Origin: Rhodocyclaceae bacterium
Lineage (GTDB): Bacteria; Pseudomonadota; Gammaproteobacteria; Burkholderiales; Rhodocyclaceae
Reading direction: 5' to 3'
Length of the DNA: 39,036 bases
Assembly (NCBI GenBank): GCA_025361105.1
Contig: JANYAW010000330.1
Coordinates: 1-39,036, forward strand
A program made the translations under genes and the position numbers. The notes below the pieces were generated by a model. That model was given only the letters and a program-made list of their open reading frames with translations. It searched no databases and was not told where the DNA came from. Below, in pieces: positions 24,739-33,565 of this stretch (positions are counted from its first letter, which is position 1; each line of letters opens with the position of its first letter).

Positions 24739-25494
24739 ATGCCTTTTATCGGTCTGGGAATTCATATTTTGGTCGCCCTATTTTTCGCCATCCACGCGAT
24801 TCGGCGCGGACAGGAGCTTTATTGGCTGATTATCTTGTTCACGTTTCCGCTACTGGGCAGTATTGTGTATTTTCTGGCGGTCTATTTGCCTGAAACAAGG
24901 CTTGAACGAGGCGCACGAAAAACCGTCGCCGCAGTCGCCAGATCACTTGATCCGACGCGAGAACTGCGGGAAGCACGGGCAGCTTTTGAATACACGGCGA
25001 CCGCACAAAATCAAATGCGGCTTGCCAAAGCCTTGCTTGAATCGGGTGCGATTGACGAAGCTGCCGATAACTACGAAGCTTGTTTGCAAGGGCCGTTTGC
25101 GTCTGATCCGGAAATCAAGTTTTTGGCGGCGCGCGCATTGCTCGAAAGTCATCGCTATGCCAACGCGGTGGCTCGACTGGAAGAGTTGCTTACACAAAAC
25201 GCCAAATTCAAACCTGAGCAAACGGCATTACTGCTCGGTCGTGCACTTGCCGGCGCGGGTCGGCAAACCGAAGCACTGGCGACGCTGAATGACGCAGTGA
25301 GTCGATTCGGCAGTTTTGAGGCACAGGCCGAATTGGCCATATGCGCGTATTGCGCAGGAGATTTCGCCACCGCTGAACGCCTCCAACACGACCTTGATCA
25401 AGCGATGCAACGATGGAGCAAACACACACGTGACATCAATGCTGAACTCGTACGCCGATTGAACGCAGCGAAAGCGTCCAAGCCAGTAAGTTAA
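24739..25494 (+). CDS. Membrane-anchored TPR-like protein with PLDc_N-like N-terminus
   Basis: 251 residues. Two transmembrane segments (about 4-20 and 29-49) with the IILFTFPLLGSIVYFLAVYLPE pattern of PLDc_N-type membrane domains, then a soluble helical part with tetratricopeptide-like repeats (about 85-235: MRLAKALLESGAIDEAADNYE, LLLGRALAGAGRQTEALATL, AELAICAYCAGDFATAERL). The function is unknown; TPR repeats suggest protein contacts. The ATG at 24739 has GAGGAG upstream. The C-terminus (NAAKASKPVS) is charged. It converges with the RND pump gene. A LexA-like box precedes it. Confidence 0.72.
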   Translation: MPFIGLGIHILVALFFAIHAIRRGQELYWLIILFTFPLLGSIVYFLAVYLPETRLERGARKTVAAVARSLDPTRELREARAAFEYTATAQNQMRLAKALLESGAIDEAADNYEACLQGPFASDPEIKFLAARALLESHRYANAVARLEELLTQNAKFKPEQTALLLGRALAGAGRQTEALATLNDAVSRFGSFEAQAELAICAYCAGDFATAERLQHDLDQAMQRWSKHTRDINAELVRRLNAAKASKPVS

Positions 25495-25513
25495 ACGCAA
25501 AAACGCGGCATTG

Positions 25514-28500
25514 CTACGCCGCTGTCGATTTACTGTTTTTCCCGCCCGAACGCCCAAACCAAGCCCCGACTCTATCCATATACAAATACACCACTGGTGT
25601 CAGGTATAGCGTCAGAAATTGCGATAGCAGCAAGCCGCCAACGACCGCCAATCCTAGCGGTCGCCGCACTGCGGCGCTGGCACCCCATCCGATGGCAATT
25701 GGTAGCGTGCCGGCCAGCGCGGCCATGGTGGTCATCATGATCGGGCGAAAACGCACGATGCAAGCGTCGAAAATTGCTTGTGATGGTGCGAGCGCTTCGT
25801 TACGCTGTTTTTCCAGCGCGAAGTCGATCATCAAGATGGCGTTTTTCTTGACGATGCCAACCAGCATGATGATGCCGACAAACGCATACAGGCTCAGGTC
25901 TACTTTGAAAATCAGCAAGGTGAGCAATGCGCCAAGACCGGCGGCGGGCAGGCCGGACAAGATGGTGACGGGATGAATGTAGCTCTCGTACAAAACGCCG
26001 AGCACAATATAGACCACCAAAATTGCAATCAGCAATAAGGTGCCAAGACCGACCAAAGAGGACTCGAAGGCTTGCGCGGTGCCTTGCAAACTAGTGGTGA
26101 GCGATGCGGGCAGACGCAGCTCGCGTTCCATTTTGCGGATTTGACTGACGGCTTCGCCGAGCGATACGCCAGGAAGTAAATTGAACGAGAGCGTGACCGA
26201 GGGGAGTTGCCCTTGATGATTGACGGTGAGCGCTTGTGTGCCACGGCTGATGCGTGCGACAGCATCGACCGAGACTAATTTTCCGTTGTTGGAGCGCACA
26301 TGAATTTTGCCTAGCGTGGCTGGATTCGCTTGGTATTCCGGCGCGACTTCAAGGATGACCTGATACTGATTTGTTGCCGCGTAGATGGTGGAGATTTGCC
26401 GTGCACTGAAAGCACTTTGCAGAGCATCTTCGACTTGTCCAAAATTCAATCCGAGTGGCCCTAATTTGTCGCGATCAATTTCTAAATGAACGACGGGGCT
26501 TTGGTTTTTCAGGTTGGAATTTACGTCGACAAACCCGGGCAACTGCCGCAACTTGGCTTCCAACGTGTCAGTCCAGCGATATAGCTCAGCCAGATCGGTG
26601 TCTTGCAAGGTGTATTGATATTGCGCGCTGGAAGATTGTCCGCCAATGCGTATGCTAGGTGGGTTTTGCATAAACACTCGCACGCCGGGGACGCTGGCGA
26701 GTTTGGGGCGCAGCCTGGCGATGACTTGATCCGGTGTCTCTTTGCGCTCGGATCGCGGTTTGAGGTTGATGACGATGGAACCGGTGTTGCTCACCGTGCG
26801 CGAACCACCCGCGCCGACAAATGAGCCCATCGACATCACAGCCGGATCGGTCGCGACGAGTTCCGCTACTGCGCGCTGACGCTGCATCATGGCTTCAAAC
26901 GAGACATCTTGCGGGCCTTCGATGGAGGCATTGATCTGACCGCTATCGCCACTGGGAATGAAGTCCTTTGGTACCGTCACAAACAGCACTGAAGCCAGCA
27001 TGACCGTTGCCACAAACGACAGCATCACCGCACGAGGATGTGCCATGCACCAAGACAGCGAGCGACGATAACTACTGAGTAGCGCGTCGAAAAATCGCTC
27101 GAAGACCATAAAAATGCGGCCGTGTTTTTGCTCGTGGTCATGGTGCAAATATCGCGCACAGAGCATTGGTGTCAATGTCAAGGAAACAAAGCTCGAAACC
27201 AAAATCGCCGCGCAAATCGTCACCGCAAATTCGTGCAAAAGTCGACCAACGATGCCTTGCATGAATAACAATGGAATGAACACGGCAACCAATGACATGG
27301 TCATCGAAATGATGGTAAAGCCAATTTCACTTGAGCCACGAATGGCCGCATCTAAAGTTGTTTCGCCGTTCTCTACATGGCGAATGATATTTTCCAAAAC
27401 CACAATGGCATCGTCGACCACAAAGCCGACTGAAAGCGTTAGCGCCAGCAGAGACAAATTATCGAGGCTGTAATCAAGCGCATACATTACGGCAAAAGTG
27501 CCGATGACTGAAATCGGCAAGGCGAGCGCCGGAATCAGCGTGGCCGAGATATTACGTAGGAACATCAGGATGACCAAAATCACCAAGAATCCAGCCAAAA
27601 TCAAGGTGAATTGCACATCAGCAATGCCATCCCGAATCGACACACTACGGTCATAAATTACTTTCAATTCCACCGACGCGGGCAAGTTTTCCTGGAACGC
27701 TGGCAGTACGCGTTTAATCGCGTCGACCGTTTCTATCGTGTTGGTGCCGGGCTGACGATTGACCGCGAGAATGATGGTGCGATTGTCGTTAAACCAAGCG
27801 GCAACTTTGCGATTCTCCACGCCATCAACGACGTGAGCCAACTCCTCAAGCCTTACTGGCGCACCATTGCGATACGCCACCGTGACTCGGCGATAGGCAG
27901 CCGCATCAAGCAATTGGCCGTTGGCTTGCAACGAGAAACTTTGCCGCGCACCGTCGAGCGAGCCTAGCGGCTGATTCACATTGGCCGCTTTAACGGCTTG
28001 TTGCAATTCGTCAATGCCGATGCCGCGCGAAGACAATTGTGAAGGGTCCGCTTCAATTCGCACTGCATATTTTTGCGCGCCATTGACTTGCACTTGCGCG
28101 ACCCCGGGAAGCGTCGACAAGCGTTGCGCCAACTGGGTTTCGGCGTACTCGTCCACCACCCAGGTCGGTAGTGTTGTCGAATACATGGCGATGAAGAAAA
28201 TCGGTGCATCAGCCGGATTCACCTTACGAAACGATGGTGGCGTGGGCATGTCCGGCGGCAGTTTGCGCTGCCCCGCCGCGATGGCGGATTGCACATCTTG
28301 CGCGGCAGCATCGATGTTGCGATCCAGTGAAAATTGCAATGTAATTGTCGTCGTTCCTTGCGCGCTACTTGAGGTCATTGAATCCAATCCAGCGATACTG
28401 GAAAACTGACCTTCTAGCGGTGTAGCGACAGATGCTGCCATCGTTTCCGGCGACGCACCAGGCAATGATGCGCTAACCGAAATTGTCGGGTAGTCGACAT

Positions 28501-28615
28501 TGGGCAATTCGGCCACCGGCAAGCTACGGTAGGCGACGACGCCGAATAACAGAATCGCTGCCATCAACAGCGATGTCATCACCGGTCGGCGTATGCAAAG
28601 TTCCGACAGTTGCAT
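25514..28615 (-). CDS. RND multidrug efflux transporter (MdtB/MdtC-like)
   Basis: 1033 residues of the HAE1/MdtBC branch of RND pumps, with twelve transmembrane segments and two large periplasmic loops. The start MQLSELCIRRPVMTSLLMAAILLFGVVAYRSLPV is the family's. The proton-relay acidic pair is in SVGFVVDDAIVVLENI. Proton-driven efflux of drugs, bile salts or metals from periplasm to outside is expected; the substrate is unknown. It is read 18 bases after its membrane-fusion partner. No TolC-type outer-membrane channel gene is present; a channel encoded elsewhere is probably used. Confidence 0.93.
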   Translation of the reverse strand: MQLSELCIRRPVMTSLLMAAILLFGVVAYRSLPVAELPNVDYPTISVSASLPGASPETMAASVATPLEGQFSSIAGLDSMTSSSAQGTTTITLQFSLDRNIDAAAQDVQSAIAAGQRKLPPDMPTPPSFRKVNPADAPIFFIAMYSTTLPTWVVDEYAETQLAQRLSTLPGVAQVQVNGAQKYAVRIEADPSQLSSRGIGIDELQQAVKAANVNQPLGSLDGARQSFSLQANGQLLDAAAYRRVTVAYRNGAPVRLEELAHVVDGVENRKVAAWFNDNRTIILAVNRQPGTNTIETVDAIKRVLPAFQENLPASVELKVIYDRSVSIRDGIADVQFTLILAGFLVILVILMFLRNISATLIPALALPISVIGTFAVMYALDYSLDNLSLLALTLSVGFVVDDAIVVLENIIRHVENGETTLDAAIRGSSEIGFTIISMTMSLVAVFIPLLFMQGIVGRLLHEFAVTICAAILVSSFVSLTLTPMLCARYLHHDHEQKHGRIFMVFERFFDALLSSYRRSLSWCMAHPRAVMLSFVATVMLASVLFVTVPKDFIPSGDSGQINASIEGPQDVSFEAMMQRQRAVAELVATDPAVMSMGSFVGAGGSRTVSNTGSIVINLKPRSERKETPDQVIARLRPKLASVPGVRVFMQNPPSIRIGGQSSSAQYQYTLQDTDLAELYRWTDTLEAKLRQLPGFVDVNSNLKNQSPVVHLEIDRDKLGPLGLNFGQVEDALQSAFSARQISTIYAATNQYQVILEVAPEYQANPATLGKIHVRSNNGKLVSVDAVARISRGTQALTVNHQGQLPSVTLSFNLLPGVSLGEAVSQIRKMERELRLPASLTTSLQGTAQAFESSLVGLGTLLLIAILVVYIVLGVLYESYIHPVTILSGLPAAGLGALLTLLIFKVDLSLYAFVGIIMLVGIVKKNAILMIDFALEKQRNEALAPSQAIFDACIVRFRPIMMTTMAALAGTLPIAIGWGASAAVRRPLGLAVVGGLLLSQFLTLYLTPVVYLYMDRVGAWFGRSGGKNSKSTAA

Positions 28616-28633
28616 TTTCTTGGCTTAGTTAGG

Positions 28634-29782
28634 CTAATTGTTGGGTTTCGTGCCGCCATCGACGGGCTTTATGGGTTTCACATGCGCAGCAGCGGTAAGG
28701 CGCAACTGGCCTTCGATCACCACCGTCTCATCGACACTCAGGCCTTCGGCAATCACTGCTTGCGTCTTTTGCAGATTGCCAATTTTTACCTTGCGAATTT
28801 CCACTGTGTCATCCTGTTTCGCTACAAAAACAAAGCTGCCCTCGGCGCTTTGCTGTATTGCTTCGGCAGGGATGACCACGGCATTTTTAAGCTGGTCGAG
28901 CACAAGACTGACGGTAACAAACTGTCCACTGGTGAGTTTTTCTTGCTCGTTGGCCATCATGGCTTTGAGCAAAATTGTGCCGGTACTGGCATCCACGCCA
29001 TTGTCAATAAAACGCACTTGCGCGGCAAGCAATTCGTCGCTGCCCGGCAAAGCAATTCCCGCCGCCATTGTTTTGGTGCCGGTGTGCAGCGCCGTTTGCA
29101 GCACCGGTAGATATTTTTCCGGCACGTTGAAACTCACATACAAGGGTTTTATACGATTGACAACTGCCAGCGTAGTGTCATTGGCTTTGACTGCCGTGCC
29201 GGGGAACACCAGTTTCGCGCCGACAATACCGCTAATCGGTGCCTTGATGGTGGCGTACGACAACTGCAAACGGGCGAGTTCTGCAGCGGCTGAATCAGCA
29301 CTCGCGCTGGATTCCGCAGCCGCTGCGGCGGTGCTTAGTTCGGCGACTTTTTCATCCGAGACAAAACCTTTGGCACTTAGCGCAATGTAACGCTCGACAT
29401 CGGCGCGCGCCTTTTGCCATTGCGCGGTGGACTTGGCCTGATTGGCAAGCGCTTGACTGAGCTTGGCCTGAAAATCCGCCGGATCAAGTTGCAGTAAAAC
29501 TTCGCCCTGACCTACATGCTGACCCTCAGAAAAGCTCACTGTTTTCACTTGCCCATCAACGCGAGATTTGAGCGTCACCGTTTCGTAGGCTTCGGTGCGG
29601 CCGGTGATTTCCAACTGAACTGGCACATCTTGCAGGCTGGCTTTCGCCACCACTACTGGCACTGGCGGTGCGGCGGCTTTTTCTTTTTTCGGTGCGAAGA
29701 TTTCTGGCCGCGCGTAAAACCAAATCGTAGCGACACTTACCACCAAAATGGAAGCGATTGCTGCAGCACGTTTTCTCGTCAT
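28634..29782 (-). CDS. RND efflux periplasmic adaptor (MdtA-like)
   Basis: 382 residues. One N-terminal membrane anchor/signal (about 4-22), a lipoyl half (about 50-90, VTLKSRVDGQVKTVSFSEGQHVGQGEVLLQLDP), a coiled-coil hairpin (about 95-160, alanine-rich), the second lipoyl half (YATIKAPISGIVGAKLVFPGTAV) and a beta-barrel (VVNRIKPLYVSFNVPEKYL). The adaptor links the RND pump to its outer-membrane channel. The ATG at 29782 gives a proper signal sequence, while the upstream extension reads back into lysA. It follows lysA by eight bases on the same strand. Confidence 0.92.
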   Translation of the reverse strand: MTRKRAAAIASILVVSVATIWFYARPEIFAPKKEKAAAPPVPVVVAKASLQDVPVQLEITGRTEAYETVTLKSRVDGQVKTVSFSEGQHVGQGEVLLQLDPADFQAKLSQALANQAKSTAQWQKARADVERYIALSAKGFVSDEKVAELSTAAAAAESSASADSAAAELARLQLSYATIKAPISGIVGAKLVFPGTAVKANDTTLAVVNRIKPLYVSFNVPEKYLPVLQTALHTGTKTMAAGIALPGSDELLAAQVRFIDNGVDASTGTILLKAMMANEQEKLTSGQFVTVSLVLDQLKNAVVIPAEAIQQSAEGSFVFVAKQDDTVEIRKVKIGNLQKTQAVIAEGLSVDETVVIEGQLRLTAAAHVKPIKPVDGGTKPNN

Positions 29783-29790
29783 GGCGTCGC

Positions 29791-31071
29791 CTATGGTAAT
29801 AAAGATTCGAGCGCGAACAATTGCGCCGCGTTTTCGCGCTGTCGAATCAAATGTGCATCGCACCCATCGATCATCACTTCCACCGCACGGGGGCGTGTGT
29901 TGTAGTTCGATGCCATCGCCATGCCATAAGCACCAGCGGAAAGAATTGCCAGCAAATCGCCTTCATTTAGCGCCAAATTTCTATCGTGGCCGAGCCAGTC
30001 ACCGGATTCACAAACCGGGCCGACGATTTCGTAGGTTCGCTTCTGCAACGGCGTGTCATCAGCACCAACTGGCGTACTTTGTACTTTCACAATCTCATGC
30101 CAAGCGTCATACATCGCAGGTCGCATCAAATCATTCATCGCTGCATCGACGATAGCAAAGTTTTTGTCGATGCCATGCTTGAGCACATCCACGCGCGTCA
30201 ACAGCAACCCTGCATTGCCAACCAGAGAACGCCCCGGCTCAAAAATAAGTTTCTCTTTGCGGCTGGCCAATTTCGCTAGCGTCGGCGCGAGATATTCGGC
30301 AGTGCTCGGTGCAATTTCGTCGCTGCGGTAGGTGATACCCATGCCCCCGCCGACATCAATATGCTCGATGACAATGCCGTCTTCAGCAAGTGCGTCAACC
30401 AACGCCAATAATTTATCTACCGCTTCCGCCGCCGGAGCAGGATCGAGAATCTGAGATCCAATATGGCAGTCAATACCGACTACTTTGATATTTTCCAAGC
30501 TCGCGGCATGCCGATAAATGGCGCGCGCTTCGGTGTAGGCAACACCGAATTTGCTCGACTTTAGTCCGGTCGAAATATACGGGTGCGTTTTAGCATCCAC
30601 ATCGGGATTGACTCGTAGCGAAATTTTCGCGATGCACTCCAATCTTGCTGCCACCTCGTTTAGGGTCGTCAATTCGCTGGCTGATTCGATATTGAAACAG
30701 TGGATGCCAACTTTCAGCGCCTCGGTTATTTCAGCAGGCTTTTTGCCGACGCCAGAAAACACGATTTTGTCTGGCGATCCCCCGGCCGCCAACACGCGCG
30801 CCAACTCGCCGCCTGAAACAATATCGAAGCCAGCGCCGAGTCGTGCAAACACGTTGAGTACGGCAAGATTTGAATTGGCCTTGATGGCATAGCAAACCAT
30901 CGCGCGATCAATCAAGCCATGCGCGCGCAAGGTGTCGGTGTAGGACAAATAAGCTTGGGTCAGCGCGGCACGTGAATAGACATAGCAAGGCGTACCAAAA
31001 CGCGCGGCAATATCTGCTAGCGACACGCCTTCAACACAAAGGCTGCCGTTACGTTCAAAAGCTAGCGTCAT
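29791..31071 (-). CDS. lysA: Diaminopimelate decarboxylase
   Basis: 426 residues, PLP-dependent enzyme converting meso-diaminopimelate to lysine, the last step of lysine synthesis. Visible are YAIKANSNLAVL (Lys64 carries PLP), GFDIVSGGELARVL, HIDVGGGMGITY, FEPGRSLVGNAG and GPVCESGDWLG (active-site Cys). A dispersed repeat encodes a surface segment STPVGADDTPLQ near 340, just before the YEIVGPVCESGD strand. Its start overlaps the lptM stop by four bases, the usual betaproteobacterial lptM-lysA arrangement; downstream, the adaptor of the efflux pump begins after eight bases. Confidence 0.96.
   Translation of the reverse strand: MTLAFERNGSLCVEGVSLADIAARFGTPCYVYSRAALTQAYLSYTDTLRAHGLIDRAMVCYAIKANSNLAVLNVFARLGAGFDIVSGGELARVLAAGGSPDKIVFSGVGKKPAEITEALKVGIHCFNIESASELTTLNEVAARLECIAKISLRVNPDVDAKTHPYISTGLKSSKFGVAYTEARAIYRHAASLENIKVVGIDCHIGSQILDPAPAAEAVDKLLALVDALAEDGIVIEHIDVGGGMGITYRSDEIAPSTAEYLAPTLAKLASRKEKLIFEPGRSLVGNAGLLLTRVDVLKHGIDKNFAIVDAAMNDLMRPAMYDAWHEIVKVQSTPVGADDTPLQKRTYEIVGPVCESGDWLGHDRNLALNEGDLLAILSAGAYGMAMASNYNTRPRAVEVMIDGCDAHLIRQRENAAQLFALESLLP
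30048..30071 (+). repeat. Compact dispersed repeat, copy 9 (inside a gene)
   Basis: Matches the consensus at 23 of 24 positions. In lysA it is read as PVGADDTP, the same frame as in the Tim44-like and DUF3683 genes. Confidence 0.8.
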
Positions 31072-31214
31072 GCACGAATTACCGCTGCGGCGTGGCTGCT
31101 ATCATCACTGAACGAATTCAGCGCAGATGGTTGATACAGCGGACCTTTGGTGCCGCAAGCATTGAGTAATAGTGCAGCAAGGACGGTGAGCAACAAGCGA
31201 TTTGAATAAGGCAT
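31068..31214 (-). CDS. lptM: LPS translocon maturation lipoprotein LptM
   Basis: 48-residue lipoprotein. A signal peptide (MPYSNRLLLTVLAALLL) ends in the lipobox LNAC, followed directly by CGTKGPLYQP, the CGxKGPLYxP motif of LptM (formerly YifL), which aids LptD oxidation and assembly. The start at 31214 was chosen from this signal; the longer reading frame overlaps the cyaY region and is not real. lysA starts inside its last codon, so translation is likely coupled. Confidence 0.85.
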   Translation of the reverse strand: MPYSNRLLLTVLAALLLNACGTKGPLYQPSALNSFSDDSSHAAAVIRA

Positions 31215-31284
31215 GATTCGGGAAAATGTGATGGTCAGCGGGATAAAGGATGGTAGCACGCGATGAATGGAGGCATTGTTGCTC

Positions 31285-31623
31285 ATGGATGAACAGTTGT
31301 TTCTAACTGTGGCCGATGCACAGCTAGCGTGCATCGAAACGGCTCTGGAGCGCTTGATTGATGCGAGTGAAGCAGGCATTGATATCGAGCTAAAAGCCGG
31401 TGGCGTAATCGAAATTGAATGCACCAACGGCAGCAAAATCATCATCAATCGCCACGGCGCCGCGCGTGAGATTTGGATCGCCGCGCGCTCAGGGGGATAT
31501 CACTTTGCCTTTGATGGCAGCGCGTGGACAGCCGCCAAGGATGGCAGCGAGCTGATGAAGGTGTTAGCGCGCTGCTTGTCGGAGCAAACTGGCACGGCAA
31601 TTGACCTCGACCAATCCTGCTAG
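31285..31623 (+). CDS. cyaY: Iron-sulfur cluster assembly protein CyaY (frataxin)
   Basis: 112 residues, the length of bacterial frataxin, which delivers or gates iron for IscS/IscU. An acidic first helix (MDEQLFLTVADAQLACIETALERLIDAS), strand IEIECTNGSKIIINRH and the conserved REIWIAARSGGYHF are visible. Start choice: GGAGG at 31269-31273 is 11 bases upstream of the ATG; a TTG (31279) and an earlier ATG (31267) are in frame. It is divergent from lptM-lysA, the frequent arrangement in gamma- and betaproteobacteria. Confidence 0.93.
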   Translation: MDEQLFLTVADAQLACIETALERLIDASEAGIDIELKAGGVIEIECTNGSKIIINRHGAAREIWIAARSGGYHFAFDGSAWTAAKDGSELMKVLARCLSEQTGTAIDLDQSC

Positions 31624-31630
31624 CGGGAAT

Positions 31631-31658
31631 TTGGAAAAATGCCTAGCTACGTTAGAAT
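31631..31658 (+). promoter_or_regulatory. Candidate sigma-70 promoter for cytochrome c4
   Basis: TTGGAA (31631-31636), 16 bases, then TAGAAT (31653-31658), about 62 bases ahead of the cytochrome start. Four of six and five of six bases fit the consensus. Confidence 0.35.
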
Positions 31659-31720
31659 GCTTGACACGCAGTTTTGCCTATTCGCTTTTGCCTGTTTGAC
31701 CCCCTCGAGGAGTGGTAATG

Positions 31721-32386
31721 ATGAAACGCTCGATGCTCACGATGTTACGTATTGCCGCCTTTGCACTGTTCGCGGCAACTTCTTTTTCTGTGTATGCCAA
31801 TGAGCCGCAAAAAACGGCGCAAAAAGGCGATGCAGAGCGCGGCAAAGTAATCGCCGCTGGTACTTGTGCCGCCTGTCATGGCGCTGATGGCAATAGCCAG
31901 ATTTCGACCAATCCAAAACTGGCTGGGCAACACCCTGAATATTTGTTCAAGCAAATGAAGAATTTCAAAGCCACCGACGGCAAACCGGCTGAGCGTGCCA
32001 ATGCGGTCATGGCGGGCATGATTTCCACATTGGACGAAGGACAAATGCGCGATGTCGCCGCATGGTTTGCCTCGCAAAAGCAAACTGGCGACAAAGCCAA
32101 AAATGACCCCAAGAGCTATCCCCAAGGACAAAAACTCTACCGCGCCGGCGATGTCGCAAAAGGTCTAGCCGCTTGTGCCGGTTGCCACGGCCCGGCTGGT
32201 GCAGGAATGCCCGCGCAATACCCGCGCATCGGCGGGCAGTTTGCCGACTACACCGAAACGCAACTCAAAGCTTTCCGCGACGGTGGGCGCGCCAATGATG
32301 CCAACACGATGATGCGTACCATCGCGTTAAAAATGACTGATGCGGAAATGAAGGCGGTGTCGGATTACGTGGCGGGTTTGCGCTAG
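31721..32386 (+). CDS. Cytochrome c4, di-heme
   Basis: 221 residues: a signal peptide (about 1-27, ending SVYANE), then two cytochrome c domains, each with a CxxCH heme site: CAACH (Cys49, Cys52, His53) and CAGCH (Cys152, Cys155, His156). Cytochrome c4 carries electrons to cytochrome oxidase in the periplasm. The start is uncertain between ATG at 31721 and 31718 (and GTG 31712); GAGGAG at 31707-31712 best fits 31721. A terminator and a repeat follow before the next gene. Confidence 0.93.
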   Translation: MKRSMLTMLRIAAFALFAATSFSVYANEPQKTAQKGDAERGKVIAAGTCAACHGADGNSQISTNPKLAGQHPEYLFKQMKNFKATDGKPAERANAVMAGMISTLDEGQMRDVAAWFASQKQTGDKAKNDPKSYPQGQKLYRAGDVAKGLAACAGCHGPAGAGMPAQYPRIGGQFADYTETQLKAFRDGGRANDANTMMRTIALKMTDAEMKAVSDYVAGLR

Positions 32387-32450
32387 AGCAAGATTAAGCT
32401 CCCTCTCCCGCACGCGAGGCGCGATGGCTAAAGCGGTGTTTCGTTATTGC

Positions 32451-32497
32451 AAGTTGGTGCTGGTGATGGAATGGCCCGTTCATCGGCCACACGCCGT
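32451..32497 (-). repeat. Dispersed repeat, copy split by a 23-bp hairpin
   Basis: AAGTTGGTGCTGGTGA is followed by 23 extra bases and then CACGCCGT, i.e. both halves of the compact repeat in reverse orientation. The insert (32467-32489) carries TGGCC (32472-32476) and GGCCA (32485-32489), a five-base stem with an eight-base loop. Confidence 0.7.
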
Positions 32498-32510
32498 TAA
32501 ATAGGAAATG

Positions 32511-32540
32511 AAAAAGCCGACCTTGCGCGGTCGGCTTTTT
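32511..32540. terminator. Bidirectional intrinsic terminator
   Basis: AAAAAGCCGACC-ttgcgc-GGTCGGCTTTTT: a perfect seven-pair GC stem (twelve with the A/T flanks), with T-runs on both strands. It sits between the convergent cytochrome c4 and cytochrome c551-type genes and would end both transcripts. Confidence 0.9.
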
Positions 32541-32572
32541 CACGCCTAACAATTGAGGACTACTTAGGCCGA

Positions 32573-32908
32573 CTACTTAGCGCCAGCCAAAATCCACTTG
32601 ACCAAGGTCTTGATGTCGTCTGCTTTGACGGACGAATTCGGCGGCATAGGAATCGCGCCACCGTTAATTTCCTTCCAAACCTGTCCGCCCGTAGCTGCTG
32701 TGCCTTTGGTGACGCGATCAATCAGTCTGGCCTCATCGGCTGCCTTGTATTTTTTGCCGACATCTTGAAACGCAGGACCGACCAGCTTCGCGTCAACTTT
32801 GTGGCAGGACATGCAACCACTCTTGGTGGCCAAATCCTTGTTGGCGAATGCCGGCGCCGAAACCACAAGGCCACAGGCGACTAATGCCGATACGATGACT
32901 GACTTCAT
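32573..32908 (-). CDS. Small mono-heme cytochrome c (c551/c552-type)
   Basis: 111 residues: a signal peptide (about 1-22, ending APAFANK), the heme motif CMSCH (Cys32, Cys35, His36) and the axial-Met loop GGAIPMPPN (Met88). It resembles class I cytochromes c551/c552, soluble periplasmic electron carriers. AGGAG lies before the ATG. It converges with cytochrome c4 across a shared terminator. Confidence 0.92.
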   Translation of the reverse strand: MKSVIVSALVACGLVVSAPAFANKDLATKSGCMSCHKVDAKLVGPAFQDVGKKYKAADEARLIDRVTKGTAATGGQVWKEINGGAIPMPPNSSVKADDIKTLVKWILAGAK

Positions 32909-33022
32909 TTTGAACTCCTAGCAAGTGAAAGTGGGATGACGAAATGGATTCTAGTGCTTTGGCGACGTATTTCAATAACGTACGTTGGACAAGCGCGTTG
33001 ACCGACGCAGATGATTACTGGC

Positions 33023-33415
33023 TCAAAGCCCAAATTTGTCAAAGATTTTGCCCATTTTTTCCTGCATGGTTTCGGCAGTGAATGGCTTGGTGATATAGCC
33101 CGACGCACCGGCTTGGTCGGCGGCGGTGATGTTTTCCTTTTTGGCTTCGGCGGTCACCATGAGGAAAGGCAAGCCGCTGAGCTTGGTATCCGCGCGTACC
33201 GTTTGCAGCAGGGTCAGGCCGTCCATATTGGGCATGCTCCAATCGGAGATCACGAAATCAATCCCCCCGAGTTGTAGTCGTGCAAGGGCGATAGCACCGT
33301 CTTCCGCTTCTTCGACGTTGGTAAAACCTAGTTCCTTGAGCAAATTGCGAATAATGCGGCGCATCGTCGCGAAGTCATCCACGACGAGGAACTTGAGGGC
33401 GGAGCGGTCTGCCAT
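33023..33415 (-). CDS. cheY: CheY-like single receiver protein
   Basis: 130 residues, a stand-alone receiver domain very close to chemotaxis CheY: acidic pair Asp13/Asp14, phospho-acceptor Asp58 in ISDWSMPNMDG, Thr88 in MVTAEAKKEN, Lys110 in YITKPF. In the cell, CheY-P binds the flagellar switch. No flagellar or other che genes lie nearby; it sits between a cytochrome and ilvD, so it may be an isolated copy or serve another partner. It has its own 150-base upstream gap. Confidence 0.88.
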   Translation of the reverse strand: MADRSALKFLVVDDFATMRRIIRNLLKELGFTNVEEAEDGAIALARLQLGGIDFVISDWSMPNMDGLTLLQTVRADTKLSGLPFLMVTAEAKKENITAADQAGASGYITKPFTAETMQEKMGKIFDKFGL

Positions 33416-33565
33416 GGTGCCTCCATGCAGCGATAGTCTGGCGGTGCGATGCCGACACTATGCCGCAGGGGTTAGCCCTTCAAAACGGCGAATACCGCTG
33501 AATGAACCCTCTATCAGTGGGGAAAGTCAGCGGCCATTTTCAGGCCGCGTGTATGCCAAGCGAGA

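Noticed and set aside
33530..33548. GCGGCC-attttca-GGCCGC hairpin downstream of ilvD as terminator
   Set aside because: The stem is perfect, but no T-run follows on the ilvD strand, so I did not call it a terminator.
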